DNA of 21,175 nt, taken from the IMG/VR virus record IMGVR_UViG_3300032053_000635, positions 1-21,175 of that record, one strand, 5' to 3'. This document shows positions 1 to 8,553 of the stretch, piece by piece. The stretch is from a virus. Positions within the stretch are counted from its first letter, which is position 1, and every line of letters starts with the position of its first letter. The position numbers were made by a program, and so were the translations under genes. Under the pieces are notes generated by a model. That model did no database searches. It was not told the DNA's origin and was given only the letters and a program-made list of their open reading frames with translations.

Positions 1-1764
1 GTCCTCCTTGTAACCGATGAAACCTCGCATCTGATTCAAGGTAGTAGTGTTGTGGGCTGCCCAGAATTCGATAAGGGCATCCCCCGATTCGTTGGGGTCT
101 GCACCACCGAAAGCACCGCCACCCGAAAGACGAAGATGCGGGCACGGGTATCCGTAATCCACTTCTTCTGTCAACCCGCTGTACCCACCGTGTGCATTAC
201 CAATGATGTGAACCTTGGGTACCGCTGTTACGGAGTTACCCCCCTCGCGGATTCTGACCTCAACGGGGGTCGAACCCCCATCAGGAAAGTAGGACCAGAC
301 ATCAGCAGATGTCATCCGTTGCCGAGTCGCTCCATTGATTATCGTATCCCAATTCACTGCATCCCATTTGAGGTAGTCATTAGTTCCAAGATAAAGTGAT
401 CCACCCATGGCTTTGATATCGCCTTCGGCATAGATCACGTTGTCCACTGGTACTTCAGTCGCACTTCCGACGTAAAGCCCGTTCGTAATGGCCAGACCAT
501 TTGTGGATAACCGCATCTTCTCAGCGCCACCGAGACTATGGGTAATCTTGGTGATAGTCCCAACATTGGTATCCCGCGTGATGGAAAACGCATCGGCAAA
601 GTTACTCCAGGCATCGTTTTGCGATCCGAACTGGAGAGTCTCAAAACCGCCTATGTCGGAGATGCTAAATTGCCAATTACGTTCCCCAGCTCCAGCCGCT
701 ACGCGACTCATTCGAAAAGAGTCGGCCACAGAAAGGGCACCGACAGCCATGGGCCCTAATGAATCAATAGAACCAGCGAGGTAAAGATTCGCGTAGCGGT
801 TATTGGGCGTGCCTAAATCAACCGTGTTGGTGGTCCCCGGCGACTGGGAGACCGCACCCCAGATGTGGCTTGCTGAACCGATGGCCAAGGTCAACACGTT
901 GCCGGTGCGGTTGTAGGTCAGGTGATCATCGGTGTCGAACTGCCAACGCTTGTTGGTGCCTCCGTCCAGAAAAAAGTTCGCGTCCCCTAGCGCGAGGCGG
1001 TCTTCGGTCGGGGCAGCATCAAAACCGAGGTTCATCCCGCCGATATCTCGCGCCCACCAGCGTCGGAGCCCGCGCCCCTTGATGTCCTCCAGGCACTGGC
1101 GGGTGGCCGCCGAGAACTCCTGGAAGTCGGTGACCCCGTAGGTCTTGCGATCGGCATTGCGATCGTTTGCGCCCCCACCCCCGTCAGTTGACCAGCCGGA
1201 AGCGTAGCTGCCGTCTACTGGTCCCTCGAAGTAGAAGTCCCGCATGTCGACGATGGCCATGTCCGCGCGATTGACAGTGCCAACCTGGAGCCATTCATCC
1301 CCTGGGCTCGTTGCCTCCACCCGCAGCGACCAGTTGGCCTGGTAGCGGGTGGCGATGGTCTCGGTGTACTCCGAACCCAACCCCGAAGCGTTCCAGAAAA
1401 TGCGCGGCTGGAAGTTGCCCTCTACCTCCTCGAATCGGACGTAGACCCCGTAGACCCCGCTCGCGTAAGTGTTGATGTCGACGATCTTGGTCGCGTCGCC
1501 CTCGGTGGTGAGCAGCCCGTAGTAGGTCGCCCCCGATCGGGCCTCGGCGAGCAACCCCCGGCCCTTGGCCACCTGTACCTGGGTGCCAGTCGGGCTGGTG
1601 ATAGCGAACCCCGAGAGCACCCACTTTCGCTCGCGGGTGGGCGAACAGATGAGCTGGGAGAGCAGCTGGCGGTGGACGGCAAGCGTCTGGTCCCCGAGCG
1701 AAAACTGAAAATCAGCCAGATCCATCCGCTCGTTTCCTTCAACTCGTAGCCTGTCAGTAGCCAT
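1..1764 (-). CDS. Tail fibre-like protein, C-terminus beyond left edge
   Basis: An open frame of 588 codons begins at the ATG ending at 1764 and stays open to base 1, so the stop is outside the window. The start is supported by an AGGAGG at 1773-1778, about 8 bases upstream, and the gene overlaps the end of the preceding gene by 11 bases. The N-terminus (MATDRLRVEGNERMDLADF) leads into a beta-rich region of about 180 residues. A Gly/Asp-rich linker (GWSTDGGGGANDRN) follows near residue 190-200. Beyond it are fibre-type repeats with short strands (for example NRYANLYLAGS) of the kind seen ahead of fibre tips. Position at the distal end of the tail operon, after the baseplate and adhesin genes, fits a receptor-binding fibre. 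The distal part (bases 1-850) is visibly more AT-rich than the first 300 codons. I recognise no specific family, so the role is inferred from composition and place. Confidence 0.75.
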   Translation of the reverse strand, partial: MATDRLRVEGNERMDLADFQFSLGDQTLAVHRQLLSQLICSPTRERKWVLSGFAITSPTGTQVQVAKGRGLLAEARSGATYYGLLTTEGDATKIVDINTYASGVYGVYVRFEEVEGNFQPRIFWNASGLGSEYTETIATRYQANWSLRVEATSPGDEWLQVGTVNRADMAIVDMRDFYFEGPVDGSYASGWSTDGGGGANDRNADRKTYGVTDFQEFSAATRQCLEDIKGRGLRRWWARDIGGMNLGFDAAPTEDRLALGDANFFLDGGTNKRWQFDTDDHLTYNRTGNVLTLAIGSASHIWGAVSQSPGTTNTVDLGTPNNRYANLYLAGSIDSLGPMAVGALSVADSFRMSRVAAGAGERNWQFSISDIGGFETLQFGSQNDAWSNFADAFSITRDTNVGTITKITHSLGGAEKMRLSTNGLAITNGLYVGSATEVPVDNVIYAEGDIKAMGGSLYLGTNDYLKWDAVNWDTIINGATRQRMTSADVWSYFPDGGSTPVEVRIREGGNSVTAVPKVHIIGNAHGGYSGLTEEVDYGYPCPHLRLSGGGAFGGADPNESGDALIEFWAAHNTTTLNQMRGFIGYKED

Positions 1765-4700
1765 AAAGCTCGCCTCCTATGAAATATTCGGGCACAACGC
1801 CAGCAGCTGTAAGTTGATCCACGAACGGTCTTAACATACCCAAGGGGTCTACGATAAACCACGGGTAATAGGAGTAGGTCGGCGGAGGCCCCTCGGAGTT
1901 GACCCGGGTGATGCAACTCTGTGCGGTTAGCATCTGTGCGGCGTGTTCGTCGATCGCCGAAATTTCCATGACCAGATCGTTTGCCCAGAGCGGCTCGCGC
2001 AGGGTCAACACCGTTCCAGAAAAACTCCCCGCCCCACTCTGCTCGAACGGGAGCCCCGACTCATCAACAAAATTCGGGAGCAGCCCCCAGGTCAACCCGA
2101 CTTCGGTCGTGAACGTAGCCGCGGATACCTGGCAGGTACGCGAGCGCTTTGTTCCAGAAAAAGTCTCGGTGGCGTAGTCGGCCCCGGTGTCCGGGTTGAA
2201 GAGCTGGGTGATTAAGTAGGTGCCGTCCTTGCCGCTGTGCGATCCAGAAATCACGATGCTCTTACCCAGGTCGTCTGGGTAGACGAAAGATCCCCGGCCA
2301 TCTGTCCAAGGGATGGTGATCTGGGTCGGAGCGCCTGAGCTGGTCTGGGCGTCTGCGCGCTCAATCCCGCGTAGGGTCACCTCGGTCGGACTCACGTAGG
2401 TCGCGATTCTCCAGCGCCCATTGTTACTCCCGCCCTGGGCGTTGGCCGCAGCCGATCCGTAGGTACGCAGCGGCTTGCCCACGTCGGTGGCCAGAAAGGT
2501 GTGGGTCGTCCCGCCGATGTCGAGCTGCACGGGGTTGGCCGTGAGCACCTCGCCGTCTACCCCTCGGCCGCTCCAGTAGTCGGTCGGGGTCTGGATGCTC
2601 GCCCGCAGCTGCTTCACCCAGAGCGCCATTCCAGAATTGGGGGCACCGCGGATGCCCAATTCGACCCGGTGGTCGGTATTCGGGGCCCCGGAGAAGGCGG
2701 AGTAGGCCACCCGAGAGATGGACTGCCCATTGAGGTACAGCTCTACCCAGGCTCCAGTCTTTTTCAACTCTACGGTATAATAGGTGTTTCTGGATAGAGT
2801 CACGGTCGTGCCCAGGAACCCGCCGCCAGAGGTAGCGAACAGCCCGAAGGCAAGGTCGCTCCCGAGCCCGGCGCTGATCCGGAAGGCGCCGTCGGACACC
2901 GCGAGCGAGGCCTGCTCCAGCTCCCCGGCCTTCAGGGTGGCCGCCGTAGGGATGGACAGGAGCAGAGCCACCACCCAGTCCGACTCTGCCGTGAGGCGCG
3001 CTCCCTGGGTGTCGAGCATGCGGTAGTAGACCGTCCCAGCGCTTCCCGCAGTCAGCTTGGTCTGGCCGTTCTCCACCGCAACCGAAGCTCCCTCGCTGAG
3101 CGCCCCTGCGTAGGTGAAGGCGCTGGCCGGGGTGATCCCCGGGTAATAGGGGTAGACCACATCGCTTGGCCGCACCGTGCGGAAGTCGAAGACTTCTTGC
3201 AGCGGCTTGAGCTGTACCCCATAAACAAAAAGTGGAGTAGCTGATAGGTCCAATGTCTCGGCCGTACCCCGTAGCGCATCCCAGTACAGTTCGGTCAACC
3301 AGGCCTTTCCGGATCCCTTCTGCGCCGAGTGGGTGAGCGCATCTCCAGTGAGTCGGACGAACACCTGGCAGGGGTATCGGATGAGATCCTCGTAGACCTC
3401 GAAGTTGCCTGCGCCGGCCATACCCGTGAGCGCCAACTCCAGGCCCAGCATTGAGCCCTTTGGGTTGTAGGCTACCCCGCGGATGACCTCCCGGTAGACA
3501 TCATCCTCGGTGAAAACGGGATGGCGGATGAGCCCGAAGTTTCGACCGATGACGTTCAGATCTTCGCCGTCGGCGTAATTGATCAGCATCGCGCGGCGGA
3601 GCTGCTCCATGAAACTGCGTTCACGGCTGATGTCAGTGACCTCGGCTTCGACATGGTGGATCATCGCCGCCCCGGCAGTCGACTCTCCCGCGCGGATGTG
3701 CTGGATGCCCGTGAACGAGGTAGCGGTCTTTCCAGTATAGGTGTAAGGCACCCCTTCTACCGCGCAGCGCCCAACGGCTGGCCAGCCCTCGGTGGTCTCG
3801 ACCACGAACGTCGTTGCCCCTTCCAGAATTGGGGTGAGGAGCCGGGTAGAAACCAGCCCGGCCATCTCGGTGCAGGCCTCCCCGATAGCGCCGGTGAGCG
3901 CCTCGATGAGCCCTTGGTCTTGCGGATGAGCGGCATCAGAGCCGGTGGGCGAATAACCGATGAACTCGTAGGTGCAATGGGCCGGGTCGATGGGCCCGCC
4001 GGCTAAGTCAGTCACCCCCGAAACCACCACCTCGTAAAGAGCCTCTGGGGTCTGCTGGTTGGTGCGCACCACGTACTGGTGCAACACCACGTTGAACAGG
4101 TAAACCCCGGAGATGATCAGCCCGTCGATTTCATAATTGTCGCCATCATCGGCCCCGAGCACGGGCTCAGAGAATTGCACCAGGACCCGGAAGAGCCCCG
4201 TCGACCGCGCGTCGGTCACCTGTGGCATCTCTCCCAGGCCGATGAACTCGAACTCCCGGGCAGTCGGGTCTATCGTGCGCAAATCGAAGGACTGGGCGGT
4301 CGCGACAATCACCGCGTCGTAGGTTTCCCCGGCAGTCCCTTCCCCGTCTAGCTGGATATCGATGATGGTCGGGCTGGCTTGCACCAGCGTGACCAAGGTC
4401 GCAGAGACTCCGTGGGCGAGCGTCTCGAAGGTCCAGTTAGAAGCCTTGAGCACGTCGGTCGAGTCGTCTTCTCCCAGCCGCATCAATTGGTCGAAGGTCG
4501 CCTGCACCTTGTCTTTGGCCGTCGCTTCGACCAGTACGAGTTTTGCCCGATCTGGATCCAGAACTGTCGCGCTGCCGGTCACCGCTTCCGAGTAGTCGTG
4601 ATAAATGTTGGAGGAGAACACCGAGTAGTAATAGAGCTGGCGATCTAGATCGTCGTCGAGAAATCCCGTCCCCGTTCCTTGGTAGGCCAAATCTCCGCTA

Positions 4701-5659
4701 CTGGGGGAAGAGGGGTACGCAGTGATCGAGCGGCGCACGATCACTTCCAGAAAATCACTGGATACCGGGTTGGCCCAAGAGAGTGAAACCTGGCGATATG
4801 CGGGACCAGCGATTACTGATAAGTCGGTGACCGACAAGAAATAGAGGCCTGGCTCCAGCAAAGCCAGGTTGCGCATATCCTCGACCCCACTCCCACCGAG
4901 TGAAGCCAGCGTAGGCGCCAGCACTTCGTCATAGTGGACCGGGTAACCGGTGTGGTAGAGGAAGCGTACCTCTTCAGCCGTCCAGGAACGGTTGGCGGCA
5001 GCGATCTCGTCATACTTGCCATTGCTTTGATGGAGTCTTTGGTTCGTCCCAAAATAGTCCCAGCAGGCCCCTCCAATTAACAGAGGGATCGTGCTGGTTT
5101 TCATACCTCCGATACTGCCAGTATTCGAGCTAGCCAGGTACCCGTTTTTGTAAACCCTGAGTGTGGTGATTCCTGAATCAGGATCATAGTCTACGGTAAT
5201 CGCCCAGTGAACCCAGGACCCATTTGTCACCGGCGCTGTTACCGCAATATTGCCGGTAGCTCCCCAGTAGGTGAAACTGATCGGGGTTCCTGTTCCCGCA
5301 GTTTGAGAAACCCAGAGACGGCACTGTGCGTGCATCACCGAACCATCCCAGCTCCCTAGTGTCAAATGAGTCTGAAACGGGGTAACACTGTTGAGGTTGG
5401 CCCAGTAGGACAGGGAAAAGCTCTGGGCGTCGGCGAGTAGTTGGCCAAGGTTCAGTGCCTGGCAGGTACCGATCGCATCTTGTGGGTCCCCGTTGCCATC
5501 AAAAGCGATGCAGTTTCGGAGTGCACCGGAGACCGTGCTTATCGCCTTTTCGGCAGTTCCGTTGTTGCTCCCGTGACTGTCGGTGACGTTACCTTCTAAC
5601 TTGTAGTAGGCGATCAGGCTGGAGAGGAGCGCGGCATTTGCCTGAATGGTGGAGGCCAT
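1754..5659 (-). CDS. Mosaic LamG / FN3-like / tail-protein-I-like baseplate adhesin
   Basis: A 1301-aa protein. Residues about 10-245 form a LamG/concanavalin-like domain (LIAYYKLEGN start, GYPVHYDEVLA end). Residues about 275-355 look like FN3. Residues about 370-570 look like two Ig-like/SwmB-type domains (for example VQATFDQLM and VLVQFSEPV). Residues about 610-660 hold a short beta module found in tail proteins. Residues about 685-780 match the general pattern of tail protein I or wedge proteins (DGEDLNVIGRNFGL, DDVYREVI, NPKGS). Residues about 840-1025 form a second lectin-like sandwich. The last 270 residues include two copies of an F..tDvGK...Gs...NG...I module. The ATG at 5659 has a GAGGAG upstream that lies inside the end of the previous gene. 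Likely role: a baseplate-anchored adhesin in which the I-like part docks to the wedge and the lectin-like parts bind surface glycans (inference). Confidence 0.82.
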   Translation of the reverse strand: MASTIQANAALLSSLIAYYKLEGNVTDSHGSNNGTAEKAISTVSGALRNCIAFDGNGDPQDAIGTCQALNLGQLLADAQSFSLSYWANLNSVTPFQTHLTLGSWDGSVMHAQCRLWVSQTAGTGTPISFTYWGATGNIAVTAPVTNGSWVHWAITVDYDPDSGITTLRVYKNGYLASSNTGSIGGMKTSTIPLLIGGACWDYFGTNQRLHQSNGKYDEIAAANRSWTAEEVRFLYHTGYPVHYDEVLAPTLASLGGSGVEDMRNLALLEPGLYFLSVTDLSVIAGPAYRQVSLSWANPVSSDFLEVIVRRSITAYPSSPSSGDLAYQGTGTGFLDDDLDRQLYYYSVFSSNIYHDYSEAVTGSATVLDPDRAKLVLVEATAKDKVQATFDQLMRLGEDDSTDVLKASNWTFETLAHGVSATLVTLVQASPTIIDIQLDGEGTAGETYDAVIVATAQSFDLRTIDPTAREFEFIGLGEMPQVTDARSTGLFRVLVQFSEPVLGADDGDNYEIDGLIISGVYLFNVVLHQYVVRTNQQTPEALYEVVVSGVTDLAGGPIDPAHCTYEFIGYSPTGSDAAHPQDQGLIEALTGAIGEACTEMAGLVSTRLLTPILEGATTFVVETTEGWPAVGRCAVEGVPYTYTGKTATSFTGIQHIRAGESTAGAAMIHHVEAEVTDISRERSFMEQLRRAMLINYADGEDLNVIGRNFGLIRHPVFTEDDVYREVIRGVAYNPKGSMLGLELALTGMAGAGNFEVYEDLIRYPCQVFVRLTGDALTHSAQKGSGKAWLTELYWDALRGTAETLDLSATPLFVYGVQLKPLQEVFDFRTVRPSDVVYPYYPGITPASAFTYAGALSEGASVAVENGQTKLTAGSAGTVYYRMLDTQGARLTAESDWVVALLLSIPTAATLKAGELEQASLAVSDGAFRISAGLGSDLAFGLFATSGGGFLGTTVTLSRNTYYTVELKKTGAWVELYLNGQSISRVAYSAFSGAPNTDHRVELGIRGAPNSGMALWVKQLRASIQTPTDYWSGRGVDGEVLTANPVQLDIGGTTHTFLATDVGKPLRTYGSAAANAQGGSNNGRWRIATYVSPTEVTLRGIERADAQTSSGAPTQITIPWTDGRGSFVYPDDLGKSIVISGSHSGKDGTYLITQLFNPDTGADYATETFSGTKRSRTCQVSAATFTTEVGLTWGLLPNFVDESGLPFEQSGAGSFSGTVLTLREPLWANDLVMEISAIDEHAAQMLTAQSCITRVNSEGPPPTYSYYPWFIVDPLGMLRPFVDQLTAAGVVPEYFIGGELYGY

Positions 5660-5662
5660 CGA

Positions 5663-6646
5663 TCAGCTTCTCCTCTTAATGTAAACCCCAGAGCCCATTC
5701 CGACGTGCTTTTCGTGTTGCGGATGCGTAGAGCGGATAACCGCATTCACGTCGGGATCGGTTTTCAGCAGCGCTTGCTGCAATCCTGAGTTGACCAACCA
5801 GGGGGCCTCGTCCGCGCACTTTCTTCCGATCTGGAACAAATCAGATACATCTCGGGCGTGGTCGGTCGGGTGATCGATCCGGTAGTAGTCTTCCCCAGAC
5901 AGAAGAATCCCATCGGCGGTAAGACTTGAAAACGCATCGGCACCATTCAGCACCAGGTCTGAGGCCAGAACTTCGTTGTATCGTAGCGGGTAACCTGAGT
6001 GATTGAGGTCCAGCAGCTCCGAATAGTTCAGCGCCCTGCTGTGCACAGTAACCTCATCCACCTTTCCGTCCAAGAACCGTAAGCGCCCAGTAGGGAGCGG
6101 TGCTTGTGCTTGCGCGCCTAGGAGCATTGGGACTGAAGCCCCCGTTGCGATAGCTCCACCGTACGCATGTGTTTTGAAATACACCACGCGGTCAACCCAG
6201 AGTTGCAGTAGGGCCGTCGAGCTGTTGTAGACGATAGCCACATGGTGCCAATTGGTATCTACCGTGCCCTCTTCCAGCCAGTCTCCTCCGGTAGTGTAGC
6301 AGCCACAGTTCCATTTCCCATTGGCGATCATCAACCACCACCCCTCATTTAGCGGGGTGTCTTCGCTTCGGTGGCAGGCGATAACGCGAGATCCGGTCGT
6401 GGTGTCGAGCTTCACCCAAGCTGCGCAAGTGATGCTAGCTGGGTTCAGCAATGCGCTGGTGCCCAAGCTGATGCACTGGGAGGTGCCATTCAAGTCCACG
6501 CAGCTGCGCAGCAACCCGGACGGGTAAGTGGGAGTCCCTTCGGCGGTGCCATTAAGCGCGTTGGTATGGGCGTCGTTGGCGTTGCCGTCGAGTTTGTAGT
6601 AGGCAACCAAGTTGGTTGGCAACGTAGGGTGGGTGATTATGTCCAT
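5663..6646 (-). CDS. LamG-domain virion protein
   Basis: A 327-aa protein. Residues about 12-222 form a LamG/concanavalin-like fold, seen in LVAYYKLDGNANDAHT at the start, the mid-domain NWHHVAIVYNSS and the late DGKVDEVTVHSRALN, which are family hallmarks. It resembles the N-terminal 250 residues of the next gene, including the shared ending GYPLRYNEVLA against GYPVHYDEVLA, so the two are paralogues. The last 100 residues are unlike LamG and end in a basic IKRRS tail. The ATG at 6646 is preceded by GGGAGG, next to the arm of a dyad at 6660-6695. Its stop overlaps the SD of the following gene. LamG domains in tail proteins usually bind carbohydrate, so a role in host surface recognition is likely but inferred. 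Confidence 0.82.
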   Translation of the reverse strand: MDIITHPTLPTNLVAYYKLDGNANDAHTNALNGTAEGTPTYPSGLLRSCVDLNGTSQCISLGTSALLNPASITCAAWVKLDTTTGSRVIACHRSEDTPLNEGWWLMIANGKWNCGCYTTGGDWLEEGTVDTNWHHVAIVYNSSTALLQLWVDRVVYFKTHAYGGAIATGASVPMLLGAQAQAPLPTGRLRFLDGKVDEVTVHSRALNYSELLDLNHSGYPLRYNEVLASDLVLNGADAFSSLTADGILLSGEDYYRIDHPTDHARDVSDLFQIGRKCADEAPWLVNSGLQQALLKTDPDVNAVIRSTHPQHEKHVGMGSGVYIKRRS

Positions 6647-6659
6647 CGCTTAGCGCCTC

Positions 6660-6695
6660 CCGGCTAGGGTTTTTCTGGAAAACGCTCCTAGTCGG
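6660..6695. repeat. Nested inverted repeat around a TTCTGGAA site
   Basis: Outer arms CCGGCTAGG (6660-6668) and CCTAGTCGG (6687-6695) pair except for one position. Between them GTTTTTCTGGAAAAC carries the dispersed octamer at 6673-6680, nearly on the same centre. The left-hand arm lies next to the GGGAGG of the LamG gene starting at 6646, and the other arm contains the stop codon of the 620-aa gene. No T-run follows on either strand, so it does not look like an intrinsic terminator. It may be an operator or a translation-control structure (inference). Confidence 0.55.
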
Positions 6696-8550
6696 TCTCG
6701 GGCCCCATGGCAACCCACATTGCACTGTCCGAGCAGTAAAACAATCGGAAGGTCTGGTAGCTTCCTTGGAACATCACCTTGATGATGTCCTCGTTGAGTG
6801 CGTTCCAGACATTGGAGACATACCGCACGTCGCGGACGTACCCAGGCCTTCGGTTGATGTCGCTCCCCATATAGCGGTAATCGGTAGCGCCATTTAGGCT
6901 AGACTCTCGCAGGCACATTGGGATCAGAAACTGTGACCCGGTAAAGGCCTCGGGATATGCGTTTGGCCCAGTAATCCGATCCGCCAAATTTTCCAGGCTG
7001 TAATCGCTATACGCGAAATCCGCCTGCCATGGTTTGACCACTCCGTTCGGCTGGAAGTTGAGGTTGGAAGTGCATCGCCAACGAATTCGGTGAACCGGGT
7101 TATACGGCATGGTGAAGACCCGGTCGTTTCGCACTTGGTGCCAGACGCACGCGCTTCCATTTCCACCGAATTGCACCCAGGTCTCAGCGGCGGGCCCGGC
7201 CGTGGGGCCTACGTGGCAACGAATGCACTCCCCGATGAGCGCTCCAGCCAAATAGCTGTAGCAGGTGCCAGTGAAAAGGGTAAGCACGTTGGTGCCCAAG
7301 TCCACGTTGGTAACCAGCACGTATTCAAATGGTGCTTCGTCCCCGTCCAGATTCGGCCAACTATTGCTGCCGCCTCCTCCAGGAGCACCCATGTACGGGT
7401 TGGATACCTGGTTGCGGTTGTTGTGCCAATCAGTGCCCGGCGTTCCAGAAAGCAACATGTACCGGCCGCCCTTTGTAAAGAGCGCAGCGTCAGCCACTTT
7501 GATCTGGGTCGCGCCGGCAGCAATGGCACCATCATTGGTCGCAGCAGCCGTGGTGTACACCGTGTTTCCGTACGGCTGGAATAGCCCGATGTAGTTCACG
7601 ATGTAGTTGTTGTTTCCCATCATCACGACAACCGACACCCCATCTTTGGATCCGTAGAACCAGCAATCCTTGGGGCTGGCAATGAAGTCATAGCGCAGGC
7701 AAGGGCAGCGCTGGTACGCGGCACCGCCGACCGTCTGATGGCGGCTCCCTTGCGGGTGCATGGCCGGAGAAATGATGGAGACGTGCTGCACGCCCGGCGC
7801 GGTGTAGAAGGGGCTGTACGCTGAAAGCCGGAGCTTGCCCGTGGCCTCACAGGTCTGGGTCGTGATGAAGCGCATCCGTCCGTCAGCGACTTTTACCAAG
7901 GTGCAATTGTCGATCTTGTAATCGTCATAGGTGGTGTGCAGGTCCGTGGAGTCCGTCGTGATGTCAGTGGCGCAAGTGGTCGTACCAATCGACCAACCAA
8001 CCGTACCAGTGCTCGACATGAGGGGGTTGACCAGATCTCTCACGCCGGCGATAGTCAGCGCTGGAGCGCAGTTGGTTATGCGCAGTGCTACATCCCCAGC
8101 ATCGTGGGCTACTGCAGTGGTCCCGTACATCCCGCGCACGCAAGAGGTCAGCGTGGCACCAGCTATGCCGACTTGGATCAACTCATCGGCAATCTGGATC
8201 ATGTCCCCGTTGAGTAGGTTCGGGATAGCGTTAACCAGTGGGATCACGGTATCCGTGGATAGGATACCGGCAAACACGTACGCCAGGTCACCATGCCAGC
8301 GCCGGGTGTTTCCGGTGCTCCAGGTGCCGATGTGCAATGGGATGTTTTGGTTGCCGTCTTCCCCGTTGGATTTCAGGAACCAACCCAGGATAAAGGCATG
8401 CTTGTCTTCCTGGGCGGTGCGGGCAGTAAGATCCTTGGTCGGGCTGTTTGGGTCATGGATCCAGCCGCAATCGGTGACCAGGAAATCCGCGAGTTTTTTG
8501 CAAAAGTCCGCGGTGGAATTGCACAGAACATGCTTACCTTTGAAGGCCAT
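6688..8550 (-). CDS. Large cysteine-rich virion protein, unknown family
   Basis: A 620-aa protein that I cannot assign to a named family. It starts at an ATG four bases beyond the previous stop, with GGAGTGA overlapping that stop. It has 18 cysteines, many for a phage structural protein, including a RCPC pair. Near residues 112-150 there is a beta module of the type G..IqIadE.I.V...VRG..GT.a..HdaGdv that recurs in tail fibre and baseplate proteins. A similar module (GATQIKVADAALF) appears near residue 340, followed by a Gly-rich loop (GAPGGGGSNSW). No signal peptide or membrane segment is apparent. Place between the J-like wedge gene and the LamG adhesins suggests a baseplate-peripheral or fibre-attachment component. 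The existence of the gene is secure; its function is not. Confidence 0.8.
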   Translation of the reverse strand: MAFKGKHVLCNSTADFCKKLADFLVTDCGWIHDPNSPTKDLTARTAQEDKHAFILGWFLKSNGEDGNQNIPLHIGTWSTGNTRRWHGDLAYVFAGILSTDTVIPLVNAIPNLLNGDMIQIADELIQVGIAGATLTSCVRGMYGTTAVAHDAGDVALRITNCAPALTIAGVRDLVNPLMSSTGTVGWSIGTTTCATDITTDSTDLHTTYDDYKIDNCTLVKVADGRMRFITTQTCEATGKLRLSAYSPFYTAPGVQHVSIISPAMHPQGSRHQTVGGAAYQRCPCLRYDFIASPKDCWFYGSKDGVSVVVMMGNNNYIVNYIGLFQPYGNTVYTTAAATNDGAIAAGATQIKVADAALFTKGGRYMLLSGTPGTDWHNNRNQVSNPYMGAPGGGGSNSWPNLDGDEAPFEYVLVTNVDLGTNVLTLFTGTCYSYLAGALIGECIRCHVGPTAGPAAETWVQFGGNGSACVWHQVRNDRVFTMPYNPVHRIRWRCTSNLNFQPNGVVKPWQADFAYSDYSLENLADRITGPNAYPEAFTGSQFLIPMCLRESSLNGATDYRYMGSDINRRPGYVRDVRYVSNVWNALNEDIIKVMFQGSYQTFRLFYCSDSAMWVAMGPETD

Positions 8551-8553
8551 GGC

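Noticed and set aside
1295-1916. Minus-strand frames of 109 and 164 codons
   Set aside because: Both are out-of-frame readings of the fibre gene and the end of the 1301-aa gene, which have the coherent protein sequence and SD.
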